Assembly: GCA_003553305.1 (NCBI GenBank)
Contig: PWEB01000235.1
Span: 1 to 23,708, forward strand
Direction: 5' to 3'
Source: Syntrophomonadaceae bacterium
GTDB lineage: Bacteria; Bacillota; Dethiobacteria; DTU022
Length of the DNA: 23,708 nt
The position numbers and the translations under genes are program-made. Position 1 is the stretch's first letter. Each line of letters opens with the position of its first letter. Of the stretch, positions 1 to 8,456 are shown piece by piece. The notes below the pieces were generated by a model. It saw only the letters and a program-made list of their open reading frames with translations. It was not told the DNA's origin and searched no databases.

Positions 1-280
1 GGGCCAGTACTTCTATGTAACCCAAATCCTGTAATCTTTCTAATTCTTTTTTTGCTGCTTCTTTTTGCATCTCATATTTTTCAATGCGCACTTCATATTC
101 TGCCAGTTGCTGTGCTGCACGGCGCTGCTGTAAATGTTGGGCAAAAATCACTACTACCAGAACACAAATCACAATAATACCAACTGCATTGACTAAACGG
201 TTTGTTCCATAATTGCCAGCCCGCTTCTGGCGGGGGAGGTTAGAAACATCTTTTTTTTGCTTATTACCCTTGGGGTTCAT
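1..280 (-). CDS. divIC: DivIC/FtsB-family septum formation initiator (partial)
   Basis: Small bitopic cell-division protein, cut by the left edge; 93 codons are visible and no stop is reached. The ATG at 280 opens a basic cytoplasmic stretch (about residues 1-30, rich in Lys/Arg). One hydrophobic membrane segment follows (about 31-45, Val/Ile rich), then a heptad-like coiled coil rich in Gln, Glu and Lys with the typical ending LQDLGYIEVLA. This order (short basic N-terminus, one helix, extracytoplasmic coiled coil) is the DivIC/FtsB architecture. Family members join FtsL and DivIB/FtsQ in the divisome. Its place after mazG and hup matches Bacillus and clostridial chromosomes. The ribosome site (GAGAG) is only moderate. 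A terminator lies between it and hup, so it probably has another promoter, which I could not fix. yabO, yabP and yabQ, which usually sit just upstream, are absent. Confidence 0.85.
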   Translation of the reverse strand, partial: MNPKGNKQKKDVSNLPRQKRAGNYGTNRLVNAVGIIVICVLVVVIFAQHLQQRRAAQQLAEYEVRIEKYEMQKEAAKKELERLQDLGYIEVLA

Positions 281-301
281 AACATTCACTCTCACTAGTT
301 G

Positions 302-326
302 GAAAAAATCCCCCCAAAGGGGGGAT
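302..326 (-). terminator. Rho-independent terminator after hup
   Basis: Perfect inverted repeat ATCCCCCC - 3-nt loop - GGGGGGAT at 308-326. Read on the minus strand it is followed by a run of six T (303-308 on plus are A). It lies about 45 bp past the hup stop and before divIC, so it should end most hup transcripts. Confidence 0.85.
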
Positions 327-370
327 AGGGTATCTTATACAAACTGATCATTATAAAATTACTATTAAAA

Positions 371-643
371 TTACTTAACCTTCTCTTTTAAAGCCTTACC
401 GGGTTTAAAGGCCGGAACCTTTAAAGCTTTAATCTTAATTTTTTCCCCTGTAGCCGGGTTACGACCTTCTCGTTCCTTTCGACTCCGAACCTCAAAAGTT
501 CCGAAGCCAACTAACTGAACTTTATCTCCCTTGACCAAACCATCAGTAATGCTTTCCAATACCGCCTTAACTGCTGCTTCACTGTCTTTCTTAGACATAC
601 CAGCCTTTTCAGCAACACGATCTACAAGCTCAGACTTATTCAC
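371..643 (-). CDS. hup: DNA-binding protein HU
   Basis: 90-residue HU/IHF-family nucleoid protein, the full normal length. It starts MNKSELVDRVAEKAG, carries the beta-arm motif GRNPATGEKIKIKA (about residues 61-74) that inserts into the DNA minor groove, and ends with the usual VPAFKPGKALKEKV. HU acts as a dimer that bends and compacts DNA without strong sequence preference. The start codon is GTG at 643, preceded by a strong GAGGAGGG site at 652-659. Its position after mazG and before divIC is the standard clostridial arrangement. The 82-bp gap to mazG holds only a weak promoter candidate (TAAACA, 16 bp, TATATT on the minus strand), so hup may be read partly from upstream. A strong terminator follows it. 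Confidence 0.97.
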   Translation of the reverse strand: MNKSELVDRVAEKAGMSKKDSEAAVKAVLESITDGLVKGDKVQLVGFGTFEVRSRKEREGRNPATGEKIKIKALKVPAFKPGKALKEKVK

Positions 644-725
644 TGTTTAATGCCCTCCTCATAGAAAATATAAATACCTTTATAGTAGTGTTTATTCGAC
701 CTCTATTTTAAGATTCCTGCTTTAA

Positions 726-2225
726 TCAGGCATTTTTCCCTATTTTTTTAGCTTCTTCCCACCATTCATCCAGCCTTTCGAGCGAAAAACTTGAAATCGG
801 GCAGCCGGTTTTCTCTGCTTGCTCCAAAACATACTGAAAACGCTCTATAAATTTATCGATCGTTTTACCTAAGGCCAATTCAGGATTTACCTTCAAAAAT
901 CGCGATATGTTAACCACTGTAAAGAGATAGTCACCCAGTTCCTCTTCAATTGAAGCCTGGTCTCCCGCCCGATATGCTTCCGCGAGTTCATCAAGTTCTT
1001 CTCTCACCTTCTCAAGCGGACCTTCTACGCAGGGCCAATCAAAGCCCACTTCAGCCGCTTTCTTTTGCAATTTGTACGATTTCAACAAAGCAGGCAGAGC
1101 ATGATCAACAAATATCTTATCTTTAAGACTTCCACCAGATGATCTTTTGTCATTCTTTTTATGCTGAACATCCGATTTACTTCGTTCATTGCGCTCATCT
1201 GATTTGATTTGTTCCCATAAAAGTTTCACCTGATCAGGATCAGCGGCATTTTCTTTGCCAAACACATGAGGGTGACGTCTGATCAATTTAGCAGCAATAT
1301 CATTAACAACCTGGGAAAAATCAAAACGGTTTTCCTCACTGGCAATCTGACTGTGAAAAACCACCTGCAGCAAAACATCACCCAATTCTTCCCGTAACGA
1401 AGTGTCGTCAAGGGCATCAATAGCAGCAATAACTTCATAAGATTCTTCAATGAGGTACTGTCGCAGGCTGTGATTAGTTTGTTCTCTGTCCCAGGGGCAG
1501 CCGTCTTCCGCACGGAGCCTGGCCATAACTTCCATTAAGCTTCCAATGCTATAATCTTCAAAGGGAGACATGTAAATTGTAGTATTAGGTCCATGAATAC
1601 TAAACCGGTCAAGATCTTTAAGTGGCAGCTTAAGAAAACGCTTTTTTTCCATACCCGATGATTTGATCACCGTTACAGAGTGTTCAGGGAGATACAGCTC
1701 TTTTAAAACCTTTTTCACACGGCCAGCCAGTTCACTATTGTAAACTTGAGTAATCATAAAGTGATTGCGGCCAGGCTCTTTAACCCGGTCCAAAACCAGC
1801 GCATCACAAGCAGTTATTCCTTCCTGTAAATTGATTTCTAAGTTTTTAAGGAGCGGCTCAATAAAGGGAGGTCCAGGTAAAATCTTCAGTTCAACCCCTG
1901 ACCGGGGCGCTGTTTCACGAAGCATATCCACGGTTGCTTCACCGATCAGAGGATCCCCTGAAACCGCATAACAAATAGGACCATATAGCATAGCAGATCT
2001 AATCAAACGCCTTGCAATAGTGCGACAAACCTGTTCAGAATCAATGCTTTGATCTATTAAATAATCGAAGGATCGGACATTTTTGCAGCTTGCAAAGTTA
2101 CGGGCAGCAGGGGGTTTTAAGGTCCGGAAAAATAAAGGCCGTCCGCTGTTGAGATGCTTCCATGTCTTACTGGAAATATATTTATGCCTGCCCGGTCCAA
2201 GGCCGACAACAATAATTTTACACAT
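726..2225 (-). CDS. mazG: YabN-type fused tetrapyrrole-methylase-like / MazG nucleotide pyrophosphohydrolase
   Basis: 499 residues, a two-part protein like Bacillus YabN. Residues 1 to about 225 resemble SAM-dependent tetrapyrrole methylases: GLGPG near residue 8, SGDP near 90 and LPGPP near 116. The rest holds two MazG modules. The first has CPWD, EESYE (260-264) and EELGD (279-283); the second has REELDEL (about 408) and EELGD (428-432). These acidic motifs bind the Mg ions that hydrolyse NTPs to NMP and PPi, and the family is thought to clear damaged or excess nucleotides. The methylase half has no agreed substrate. A longer reading frame opens at a TTG at 2240, but the ATG at 2225 sits right after AAAGGTGAGG and gives the canonical MCKIIVVGLGPG start. 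The gap to the spoVB stop is 15 bp, so the two are probably co-transcribed. Confidence 0.95.
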   Translation of the reverse strand: MCKIIVVGLGPGRHKYISSKTWKHLNSGRPLFFRTLKPPAARNFASCKNVRSFDYLIDQSIDSEQVCRTIARRLIRSAMLYGPICYAVSGDPLIGEATVDMLRETAPRSGVELKILPGPPFIEPLLKNLEINLQEGITACDALVLDRVKEPGRNHFMITQVYNSELAGRVKKVLKELYLPEHSVTVIKSSGMEKKRFLKLPLKDLDRFSIHGPNTTIYMSPFEDYSIGSLMEVMARLRAEDGCPWDREQTNHSLRQYLIEESYEVIAAIDALDDTSLREELGDVLLQVVFHSQIASEENRFDFSQVVNDIAAKLIRRHPHVFGKENAADPDQVKLLWEQIKSDERNERSKSDVQHKKNDKRSSGGSLKDKIFVDHALPALLKSYKLQKKAAEVGFDWPCVEGPLEKVREELDELAEAYRAGDQASIEEELGDYLFTVVNISRFLKVNPELALGKTIDKFIERFQYVLEQAEKTGCPISSFSLERLDEWWEEAKKIGKNA

Positions 2226-2240
2226 AGCCTCACCTTTCAA

Positions 2241-3872
2241 TTAAGAAATACGCAGGAAACTTAATTTTTCAGCCAGTTTAATCAGGTGCGAACCGACCAT
2301 CGGAACCATCTGCAATTCTTCTCTACTCAATCCTCCGGTCAATAATAGAAACATTCCATAAACTGCCATGCCGGTGATGATTGCAACAAGGGTAGTCACT
2401 GCATTAAGCTGACCTGCTGACAGAAACGGTTCTGCTATTCTAATCATAACATTGTAAGTCACCAAAACAAAGAGAGACATTGCCGCAACCGCTAAGCCAG
2501 GTAAAGCAATAAGTTCCTTTAGATTTCCGCGCCAGCCGGTAAAGTAGTAAACATGATAAAGGTTCATGGCTGCTGCCACCCCCAGGCCAACCACAGTAGC
2601 TAATGCAGCACCACCCACATTCAGAGCGGGTACAGCAGTCAAAAACCAGGCTAGCCCTGTTTTGACCAACCCTCCGTAAAACATGTTCAAAGCAGGAACA
2701 ATCGGGCGGCCCAGACCCTGGATTAATCCGGTTGTCGATACATAAAGACAAAGCGGAATCACCGACCAGGACATGTAAGCCAGCGAATAACCGGCTTCAG
2801 CGTTGTCGAAAAGGAGGACCGTAATCGGCTCAGCCAGCAAATATAGCCCTGCTGCAGCAGGAACAGAAAATAGAATGGTCAGTTTAATAGCTATATTCGA
2901 ACGCCTGCGGATCAACTCCCTTTCTCCAAGCGCTAAAGCCTCAGAAATCGCCGGAACCAGGCTTATACTCAGAGCCAGGGCAACTACGTTGGGAAAATAG
3001 ACTACCGGGCCGGCCATACCGGTCAGCTGCCCGTAAAGCGCCCGCGCTGTTTCCAGCTCAAAACCTGCTGCCTGCAGCTGCCTGGGAACCACTGCTAAGT
3101 CAATCAGAGATATGAGGGGAATAACCAGTCCACCAATCGTGACCGGTATGGCCAGGCGAAATAAGCGATTAATAATATGGACCACCGGGGCAGGTTCGTG
3201 AGATAACTGTTTTGAAGCTTGATCTGACAAATATTTTTTTCTCCGCCAGTAAAAAACAGCCAATAGTAAAAATCCGCCCAAACCTCCGGCTGCTGCTCCG
3301 GAACTTGCTCCTGCAGCAGCAAATTCCAAACTTACTGGTAAAAGAATAAGGACCAGGACAATAGAAAAGCCGACCCGCACCAACTGTTCAAGCATTTGTG
3401 AAGCCGCAGTAGGCACCATGTTTTGCTGCCCCTGGAAAAAACCGCGCAGGGCAGCCATAATCGTCACAAAGAAAATTGCCGGAGAAATAGCCAGTAAAGG
3501 ATAAACAGCTTGCGAATCTCTTACAATATATTCGGCAAAGAAATCCGCCCCCAGGAAAAGCAGCAGGCTAATCGCCAATCCGGTTAGAGTAAGAATAAAA
3601 AAAGCAATCCGGAAAACTCGTAATGCTTCTTGATAATCATGGTACACCAGTTTTTCAGCCATAATTTTTGAAAGAGCTACCGGTATGCCAGCTGTGGATA
3701 CAACAAGCAGAGTGGAATAGATAGGATAAGCATACATATAAAGGCCAATGCCTTCATCACCAAGCATAGCCGCCAGAACAATCCGGAAAACCGCACCGAC
3801 AATGCGGGCGATAATACCGGTCGCGGCCAAAATAGCTGCTCCTTTAACAAATGCGGTACTACTGCTCGACAA
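2241..3872 (-). CDS. spoVB: SpoVB/MurJ-like MOP-family polysaccharide flippase
   Basis: Polytopic membrane protein of about 543 residues with around 14 hydrophobic segments and small loops. It belongs to the polysaccharide transporter branch of the MOP superfamily (SpoVB, YtgP, MurJ), which flips lipid-linked wall precursors; SpoVB itself is linked to spore cortex formation. The N-terminus has FVKGAAILAATGIIARIVG, typical of SpoVB, and YPIYSTLLVVSTAGIPVALSKIMAE fits the second helix region. A longer frame begins at an ATG at 3914, but that ATG has a poor ribosome site and adds 14 non-conserved residues. I prefer the TTG at 3872, preceded by AAGAAGG at 7-nt spacing, which places the start next to the conserved FVKG. 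This choice is not certain. It sits between mfd and mazG. spoVT, which usually lies between mfd and spoVB, is absent. Confidence 0.92.
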   Translation of the reverse strand: MSSSSTAFVKGAAILAATGIIARIVGAVFRIVLAAMLGDEGIGLYMYAYPIYSTLLVVSTAGIPVALSKIMAEKLVYHDYQEALRVFRIAFFILTLTGLAISLLLFLGADFFAEYIVRDSQAVYPLLAISPAIFFVTIMAALRGFFQGQQNMVPTAASQMLEQLVRVGFSIVLVLILLPVSLEFAAAGASSGAAAGGLGGFLLLAVFYWRRKKYLSDQASKQLSHEPAPVVHIINRLFRLAIPVTIGGLVIPLISLIDLAVVPRQLQAAGFELETARALYGQLTGMAGPVVYFPNVVALALSISLVPAISEALALGERELIRRRSNIAIKLTILFSVPAAAGLYLLAEPITVLLFDNAEAGYSLAYMSWSVIPLCLYVSTTGLIQGLGRPIVPALNMFYGGLVKTGLAWFLTAVPALNVGGAALATVVGLGVAAAMNLYHVYYFTGWRGNLKELIALPGLAVAAMSLFVLVTYNVMIRIAEPFLSAGQLNAVTTLVAIITGMAVYGMFLLLTGGLSREELQMVPMVGSHLIKLAEKLSFLRIS

Positions 3873-3969
3873 ATTAGTAACCTTCTTATCTATCTGGATT
3901 ATGAAGTAATTCATTAGTATTTAGTAATCCATTAATATACTTTGAACAGCATTATAACAGTTTTAGGCC

Positions 3970-5010
3970 TTACCAACTACCTGCTGCAGTTTGTTGTAAA
4001 GCATCCAGCTCTATAAAAAAGGAGATCATTTCACTTAACCAGTCATGTTGCTTACTAAAACCTCTGAGCTTTAGCTTCAGCGGTCGATCCTGCTTTACAG
4101 TGATTAGACTGGTTGCAATCATCGTATTCTTCATTACTAATGAGCTGTCTAATCGAGCTGATGGGTTAAACTGTATATGAATAACTTCGCCCTGCTGTTG
4201 AATCAGCTCTACACCTAACGCCATGGCCCAAATTCGCAATTCTGCAGCTGCAAGCAGATTTTTTACTACATCATTTGTTGAACCGTAACGATCGGCTAGC
4301 TCTTCTTCAATTTCCCGCAGCTCCTCTATTGAATTTGTATTATAAATGCGCTGATAAAAATCAAACTTTTGAGCCTGGGCAGTAATATATGAGGAAGGCA
4401 GGTAGGCATTGATCTGTAGTTCGATTCGTGGATTGGTTTTTTGCTCCTCTTTTTCGTTATTGAGTTCCGCCACTGCCTGGTCCAGCAATCTGCAGTACAT
4501 ATCAAAACCGACCGCTGTAATAAATCCATGCTGATCTGCGCCAAGGATATTTCCAGCACCTCTTATTTCTAAATCCTGAAGGGCAATTTTGAACCCGGAA
4601 CCAAGTTCAGTAAATTCCTTAACTGCTTTAAGTCTTTTTTGAGCGACTGCTGAAACCACTTTATCCCTGCGATAAGTAAGATATGCATAAGCCAGGCGAT
4701 TGGAGCGTCCAACCCTGCCCCGAATTTGGTAGAGCTGGGCCAACCCGAATTTTTCTGCCTCGCAAACAATCAGGGTATTAACATTAGGGATATCGAGTCC
4801 CGATTCAATAATCGTAGTGCAGACCAGGATTTGATAGCTCCCCTCCTGAAATTCAGTCATGATTTTTTCAAGTGTTGTTTCAGGCATCCGGCCATGCCCG
4901 ACAGCCACTGCTGAGCAGGGAAACATGTTTCGAATCTTTTCTGCAAATCTGTCAATTTGATCCACCCGGTTAAAAACTATAAAGACCTGACCATCCCGGT
5001 TAAGCTCACG
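3970..5010 (-). pseudogene. mfd: Mfd C-terminal part (translocase motifs IV-VI and D7), downstream of an in-frame TAG
   Basis: 346 codons continuing in exactly the same frame as the larger mfd frame at 5014-7476, separated only by the TAG at 5011-5013. It begins RELNRDGQVFIVFNRVDQID, the usual motif IV region of Mfd. It then carries the second RecA-like translocase lobe (VCTTIIESGLDIPNVNTLIV, QLYQIRGRVGRS) and the C-terminal D7 domain. No frameshift and no further stop occur before TAA at 3970, so the sequence looks intact apart from that codon. The first possible internal start is GTG at 4965, with no visible ribosome site, so independent translation is unlikely. Either this half is made only by readthrough of the TAG, or it is not made at all, or the stop is a sequencing error. 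Confidence 0.85.
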
Positions 5011-5013
5011 CTA
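5011..5013 (-). other. In-frame amber (TAG) codon interrupting mfd
   Basis: On the minus strand the codons read GAA GCG GTG TAG CGT GAG CTT. Flanking residues are REAV and REL, and close relatives (from memory) have REAIEREL-like sequence here, so a Glu codon GAG changed to TAG by one base is the simplest explanation. Upstream and downstream frames are identical and together give a full-length Mfd. Confidence 0.9.
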
Positions 5014-7476
5014 CACCGCTTCCCGGATCAGCTCTTCTGAATATTCGAGGACGTAAGTTTGAACCGGATAGCGATCCTCGGGAGGGGTGTCAATGACACT
5101 CAAATCACGCGCGCCGGCCAGTGAAAGATGGAGAGTTCTTGGAATAGGAGTTGCTGTCATGGCCAGGGTATCAACATCCAACCGCATCTTTCTTATCTTT
5201 TCTTTCTGACGAACTCCAAAGCGCTGTTCTTCATCCAAAACCAATAAACCGAGATCATTAAAACTAATATCGCCAGACAAGAGACGATGGGTGCCGATGA
5301 CAAGATCCACCTTTCCTGCAGCGACATCACTGATCACTTCTTTTTGCTCTTGCTTAGAAACAAAACGACTGAGCTGAGCAACCCTGATTGGAAATCCTTC
5401 AAAACGTTCCTGGAAAGTCCGGTAATGCTGCTGTGCAAGCACAGTGGTCGGCACCAAAACAGCAACCTGTTTTCCTTCCATAATCACCTTGAAGGCAGCC
5501 CGCATTGCCACTTCGGTCTTTCCATACCCAACATCTCCGCAAATCAAACGATCCATCGGATGGGCTTTTTCAAGATCCGCCTTTACATCATTAACTGCCT
5601 GCTGCTGATCAGGGGTCTCTTCATAAGGAAAGTGCGTCTCGAATTCCTGCTGCCAGGGATGATCCGGGCCAAAACTATAACCCCCAACTGCCTGTCTTGC
5701 TGCATAAAGAGATAACAGTTCCTGGGCCAGCTCTTCCACTGATTGGCTGACTTTCTTCTTTAAACGCTGCCATTCTCCGCCACCGAGGCTGTGCAGGCGG
5801 GGAGCCGGACTTTCCCCCCCTGAATACTTTTGAATCAACCCGATCTGGTCAACTGGAATATATAAGCGGTCCGTTCCCCGGTATTTCAAAAGCAGGTAGT
5901 CGCGTTTTACCCCGTTGATTTCAAGAGTACTCAGGCCCTGGTATTTTCCTATCCCATGCTGTTCATGAACTACGTAATCCCCGGTTGAAAGATCACGATA
6001 ATCACTGAGACGAATGCCTTCACGCTTTTTGAAACGCTTTTTCTTTTGACGTCGCGGCAATAAATTTTGCTCTGCAACCAGGGCTAACTGCAGACCGGGA
6101 ATAATAACCCCTTCTTCCAGACTACCTTCAACAACAGAAGGGAGGGCAGGAGCTCCTTCAAAAATTCCTAGTTCATCCAAATAATCCAGCAAACCCTGAG
6201 CGCGCTGGGCGGAAGAAGCGAACAGGAAAATCCGGTAACCGCTTTTCAGCCAATTTTGATAATCGCTTTTAAAAAGCTCCCATTGACCATGGTAATAAGG
6301 GGCGTTTTTCGTTTCCAGGTTGAAAGCTTCCCGTGCTTTAAAAATTCCGCTAGTCCCCGGAAATAGCGAAAAACCGATCAACGGGCAGGGCAAGTTTAAA
6401 AGTATCTGATCTTCTTGCCACAATAATTGGCTGGTGGAAACAAGCATCTCTTTTTCCATCAGGGAACTACTGCAATAATTTTCAAATTCACGGCGAAAGC
6501 TTTTTCCGCTTTCAGCAATAGCAGAAGGTTCATCAATAAAAACAAGAAAATCAGGAGACAAATAATCGATCAGCGAAGCACCTTCATTATAAAAGAACGG
6601 GAAATAACTGCTTAAGAAATCCAATCCCTCCGGCTGGGACAAGCGATCCAAATGTCGGCTAACCTCTTGTTTTAGCCTGACCGCTGCATCATTTTCATCA
6701 CGCTTTCTCAGACTGGATATCACCCATTCCAGGCGTTTTTGGATCAATTCCTCTCCTTGCTCAAATATTTCTCTGGTTGTTACAAGCTCCCGGGCAGGCA
6801 TAACTGTTACTGCATCAAGCTTTTCGGTTGACCGCTGAGTTGCAGGATCATAAGTCCGCAGAGATTGGATACTATCATCAAAGAGTTCCAGACGAAAGGG
6901 TAATTCATGGCCTGGTGGAAAAATATCAATTATATCACCACGGGCGCTAAAGTGTCCCCTGGTTTCCGTTAAAGAAGCCCTTACATAACCCCGTGAAATG
7001 AGCTGGTCAATCAGCTCCTGCCGATCTAAAACCCTACCTGGCCGAAAATGCAAAGTAAGTTCATTCCAGGTTTCCGGAGGAAGCATTTTTGAAAGCAACG
7101 CAGGACCGGTAGCCACATAGATGCCTTCATTATTTCCATACAACCATTCCAGGAACTGCAAACGCATCTGCTGATATTCCTCACTTCGTGAGAGAACCTC
7201 GGTATTCATAATGAATTCCCTGGATGGAAGCAACCGGACCTGGCCGGGGTAAAGGCTTAGTAATTCTGCATATATTTTTTCCGCCCGCCCCTGATCGGGA
7301 GCAATAACCAGTGCCGGCCGCCGGCATTGCAGAGCAAGCCCCGCTATGAAATAACTGCGCGCACTACCGTCAAGCCCGGTAAGCATTGCCTGGTAATCAG
7401 ATTGGCCGAAAATACTGGCCATAATTTTATTAAAGTTTTCTTCTTCGGACCAAAGATCCAACAAGCCACTTAGCAA
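5011..7476 (-). CDS. mfd: Mfd transcription-repair coupling factor, N-terminal part (ends at in-frame TAG)
   Basis: 821 residues before the TAG. Mfd removes RNA polymerase stalled at DNA lesions and recruits UvrA. Seen in order: UvrB-like N-terminal module (GLDGSARSYFIAGL, then TRGHFSARGDIIDIFPP), the CarD-like RNA-polymerase-interacting domain (DYVVHEQHGIGKYQGL, from about residue 496), and the first translocase lobe with Walker A GDVGYGKT (about 647-654), DEEQ (about 749) and TATPIPRT (about 774). The product stops just before motif IV, so it would lack the second motor lobe and could not translocate. Joined through the TAG, the total is 1168 residues, close to the roughly 1180 of Bacillus Mfd. 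The ATG at 7506 has no good ribosome site. The TTG at 7476 lies 8 nt after GAGGAGG, so I start there. A strong promoter lies at 7598-7626. Confidence 0.93.
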   Translation of the reverse strand: MLSGLLDLWSEEENFNKIMASIFGQSDYQAMLTGLDGSARSYFIAGLALQCRRPALVIAPDQGRAEKIYAELLSLYPGQVRLLPSREFIMNTEVLSRSEEYQQMRLQFLEWLYGNNEGIYVATGPALLSKMLPPETWNELTLHFRPGRVLDRQELIDQLISRGYVRASLTETRGHFSARGDIIDIFPPGHELPFRLELFDDSIQSLRTYDPATQRSTEKLDAVTVMPARELVTTREIFEQGEELIQKRLEWVISSLRKRDENDAAVRLKQEVSRHLDRLSQPEGLDFLSSYFPFFYNEGASLIDYLSPDFLVFIDEPSAIAESGKSFRREFENYCSSSLMEKEMLVSTSQLLWQEDQILLNLPCPLIGFSLFPGTSGIFKAREAFNLETKNAPYYHGQWELFKSDYQNWLKSGYRIFLFASSAQRAQGLLDYLDELGIFEGAPALPSVVEGSLEEGVIIPGLQLALVAEQNLLPRRQKKKRFKKREGIRLSDYRDLSTGDYVVHEQHGIGKYQGLSTLEINGVKRDYLLLKYRGTDRLYIPVDQIGLIQKYSGGESPAPRLHSLGGGEWQRLKKKVSQSVEELAQELLSLYAARQAVGGYSFGPDHPWQQEFETHFPYEETPDQQQAVNDVKADLEKAHPMDRLICGDVGYGKTEVAMRAAFKVIMEGKQVAVLVPTTVLAQQHYRTFQERFEGFPIRVAQLSRFVSKQEQKEVISDVAAGKVDLVIGTHRLLSGDISFNDLGLLVLDEEQRFGVRQKEKIRKMRLDVDTLAMTATPIPRTLHLSLAGARDLSVIDTPPEDRYPVQTYVLEYSEELIREAV

Positions 7477-7540
7477 AAACAATTCCTCCTCGGCACCGTG
7501 TCCCATTCTAAAAGATCTTACCCGTAATGTACACTACAAG

Positions 7541-7567
7541 AGGGGGAAGAAATAAATTATCCCCCCT
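7541..7567 (-). other. G-rich hairpin in the mfd 5' leader
   Basis: On the minus strand AGGGGGGA pairs with TTCCCCCT (one G-U pair) around an 11-nt AT-rich loop. It lies in the predicted mfd leader between the promoter and the start codon. No T run follows, so it is not a standard terminator. It could stabilise the leader or affect early elongation. Confidence 0.45.
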
Positions 7568-7597
7568 AGCATAAAAACTCCCTGTAATTTGAACTAA

Positions 7598-7626
7598 ATT
7601 ATAACTGTCATCTCGCATACCGTCAA
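7598..7626 (-). promoter_or_regulatory. Sigma-A promoter for mfd (-spoVB-mazG)
   Basis: Minus strand: TTGACG (7621-7626), 17-bp spacer, TATAAT (7598-7603). The -35 overlaps the TGA stop of pheA. Transcription should begin near 7591, giving a leader of about 115 nt ahead of the TTG start of mfd. No other good promoter is seen for mfd. Confidence 0.8.
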
Positions 7627-8456
7627 CTGCGCCTCATCTTTGGATAAGAACCAAGCAGTTTAAAAAACGGAACCGCTTCCGAGATCTCATCCCAAAGCTC
7701 ACCTTTATCCGGATCATTGCGATGTCCCTCGCAATCGATAAAAAATAGCCAGTCCCCAACAATTCGCCGCGAAGGCCTTGATTCAATTCGAGTCAGATTG
7801 ATATTTCGATGGGCAAAATAACCCAATACTTGGTACAAACTACCCGGCCCATCCGGTATAGTCAGCACAAGGGAGGTTTTATCCTGGCCGGTAGGGGTAT
7901 GATCTTTCCTGGCTAGAATCACAAAACGGGTAACATTTTCTTCGTTATCTTCAATACCTTCTTCAAGTAATATGAGATCAAAGAGCTCAGCTGCTCGCCG
8001 GGGTGCAATCGCAGCCTGACCAGGCTGCTCAACAATACTTTTTGCGGCAGCTGCAGTACTTTCCACCGGCAGGCACTCTGCTTGGGGAAGGTTCCGGTTC
8101 ACATAATCCGCACACTGGCCAAGAGCATGGGGATGAGAGAGCACCTTAGTAATTTGGTTCAAGGCAATTTCCTTTTTCGCCATCAAACACTGGCGAACCG
8201 GATAAATTAGTTCATAGCGGATAAAAATACCTTCCTGCCTGGCCAGGTTATCAAGAGTAACCGCAACACCCCCTTCGAGGCTGTTCTCAAGGGGAACAAG
8301 GCCTTCCTCAAGCTCCCCATTTATCACAGCCTCTATGACTGCTCCAATCGTTGAATATTCAATTAATTTTCTGCTGCGGCTTTGATTATACAAGAGGGCC
8401 GCTTCTTCGGAAAAAGTACCCTGTGGCCCAAGATAGCCAAGCCGGTCTACAAACAT
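7623..8456 (-). CDS. pheA: Prephenate dehydratase with ACT domain
   Basis: 277 residues, normal length for a stand-alone prephenate dehydratase. It converts prephenate to phenylpyruvate in phenylalanine synthesis. The catalytic part begins LGYLGPQGTFSEEAA and includes the conserved PLENSLEGGV and ENVTRFVIL, in which the TRF motif is essential for the family. A C-terminal ACT domain follows (from about residue 195), with GPGSLYQVL and ESRPSR, the phenylalanine-binding feedback elements. The ATG directly follows the TAG stop of aroF in the same frame. A strong AGGAGG site lies inside the end of aroF at 7-nt spacing, so the two genes are translationally coupled. The operon is controlled by the T-box upstream of aroF. 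Confidence 0.96.
   Translation of the reverse strand: MFVDRLGYLGPQGTFSEEAALLYNQSRSRKLIEYSTIGAVIEAVINGELEEGLVPLENSLEGGVAVTLDNLARQEGIFIRYELIYPVRQCLMAKKEIALNQITKVLSHPHALGQCADYVNRNLPQAECLPVESTAAAAKSIVEQPGQAAIAPRRAAELFDLILLEEGIEDNEENVTRFVILARKDHTPTGQDKTSLVLTIPDGPGSLYQVLGYFAHRNINLTRIESRPSRRIVGDWLFFIDCEGHRNDPDKGELWDEISEAVPFFKLLGSYPKMRRS

Noticed and set aside
4326..4965. Short open frames inside mfd and other genes on either strand
   Set aside because: They overlap conserved coding sequence in other frames and show no recognisable protein features.
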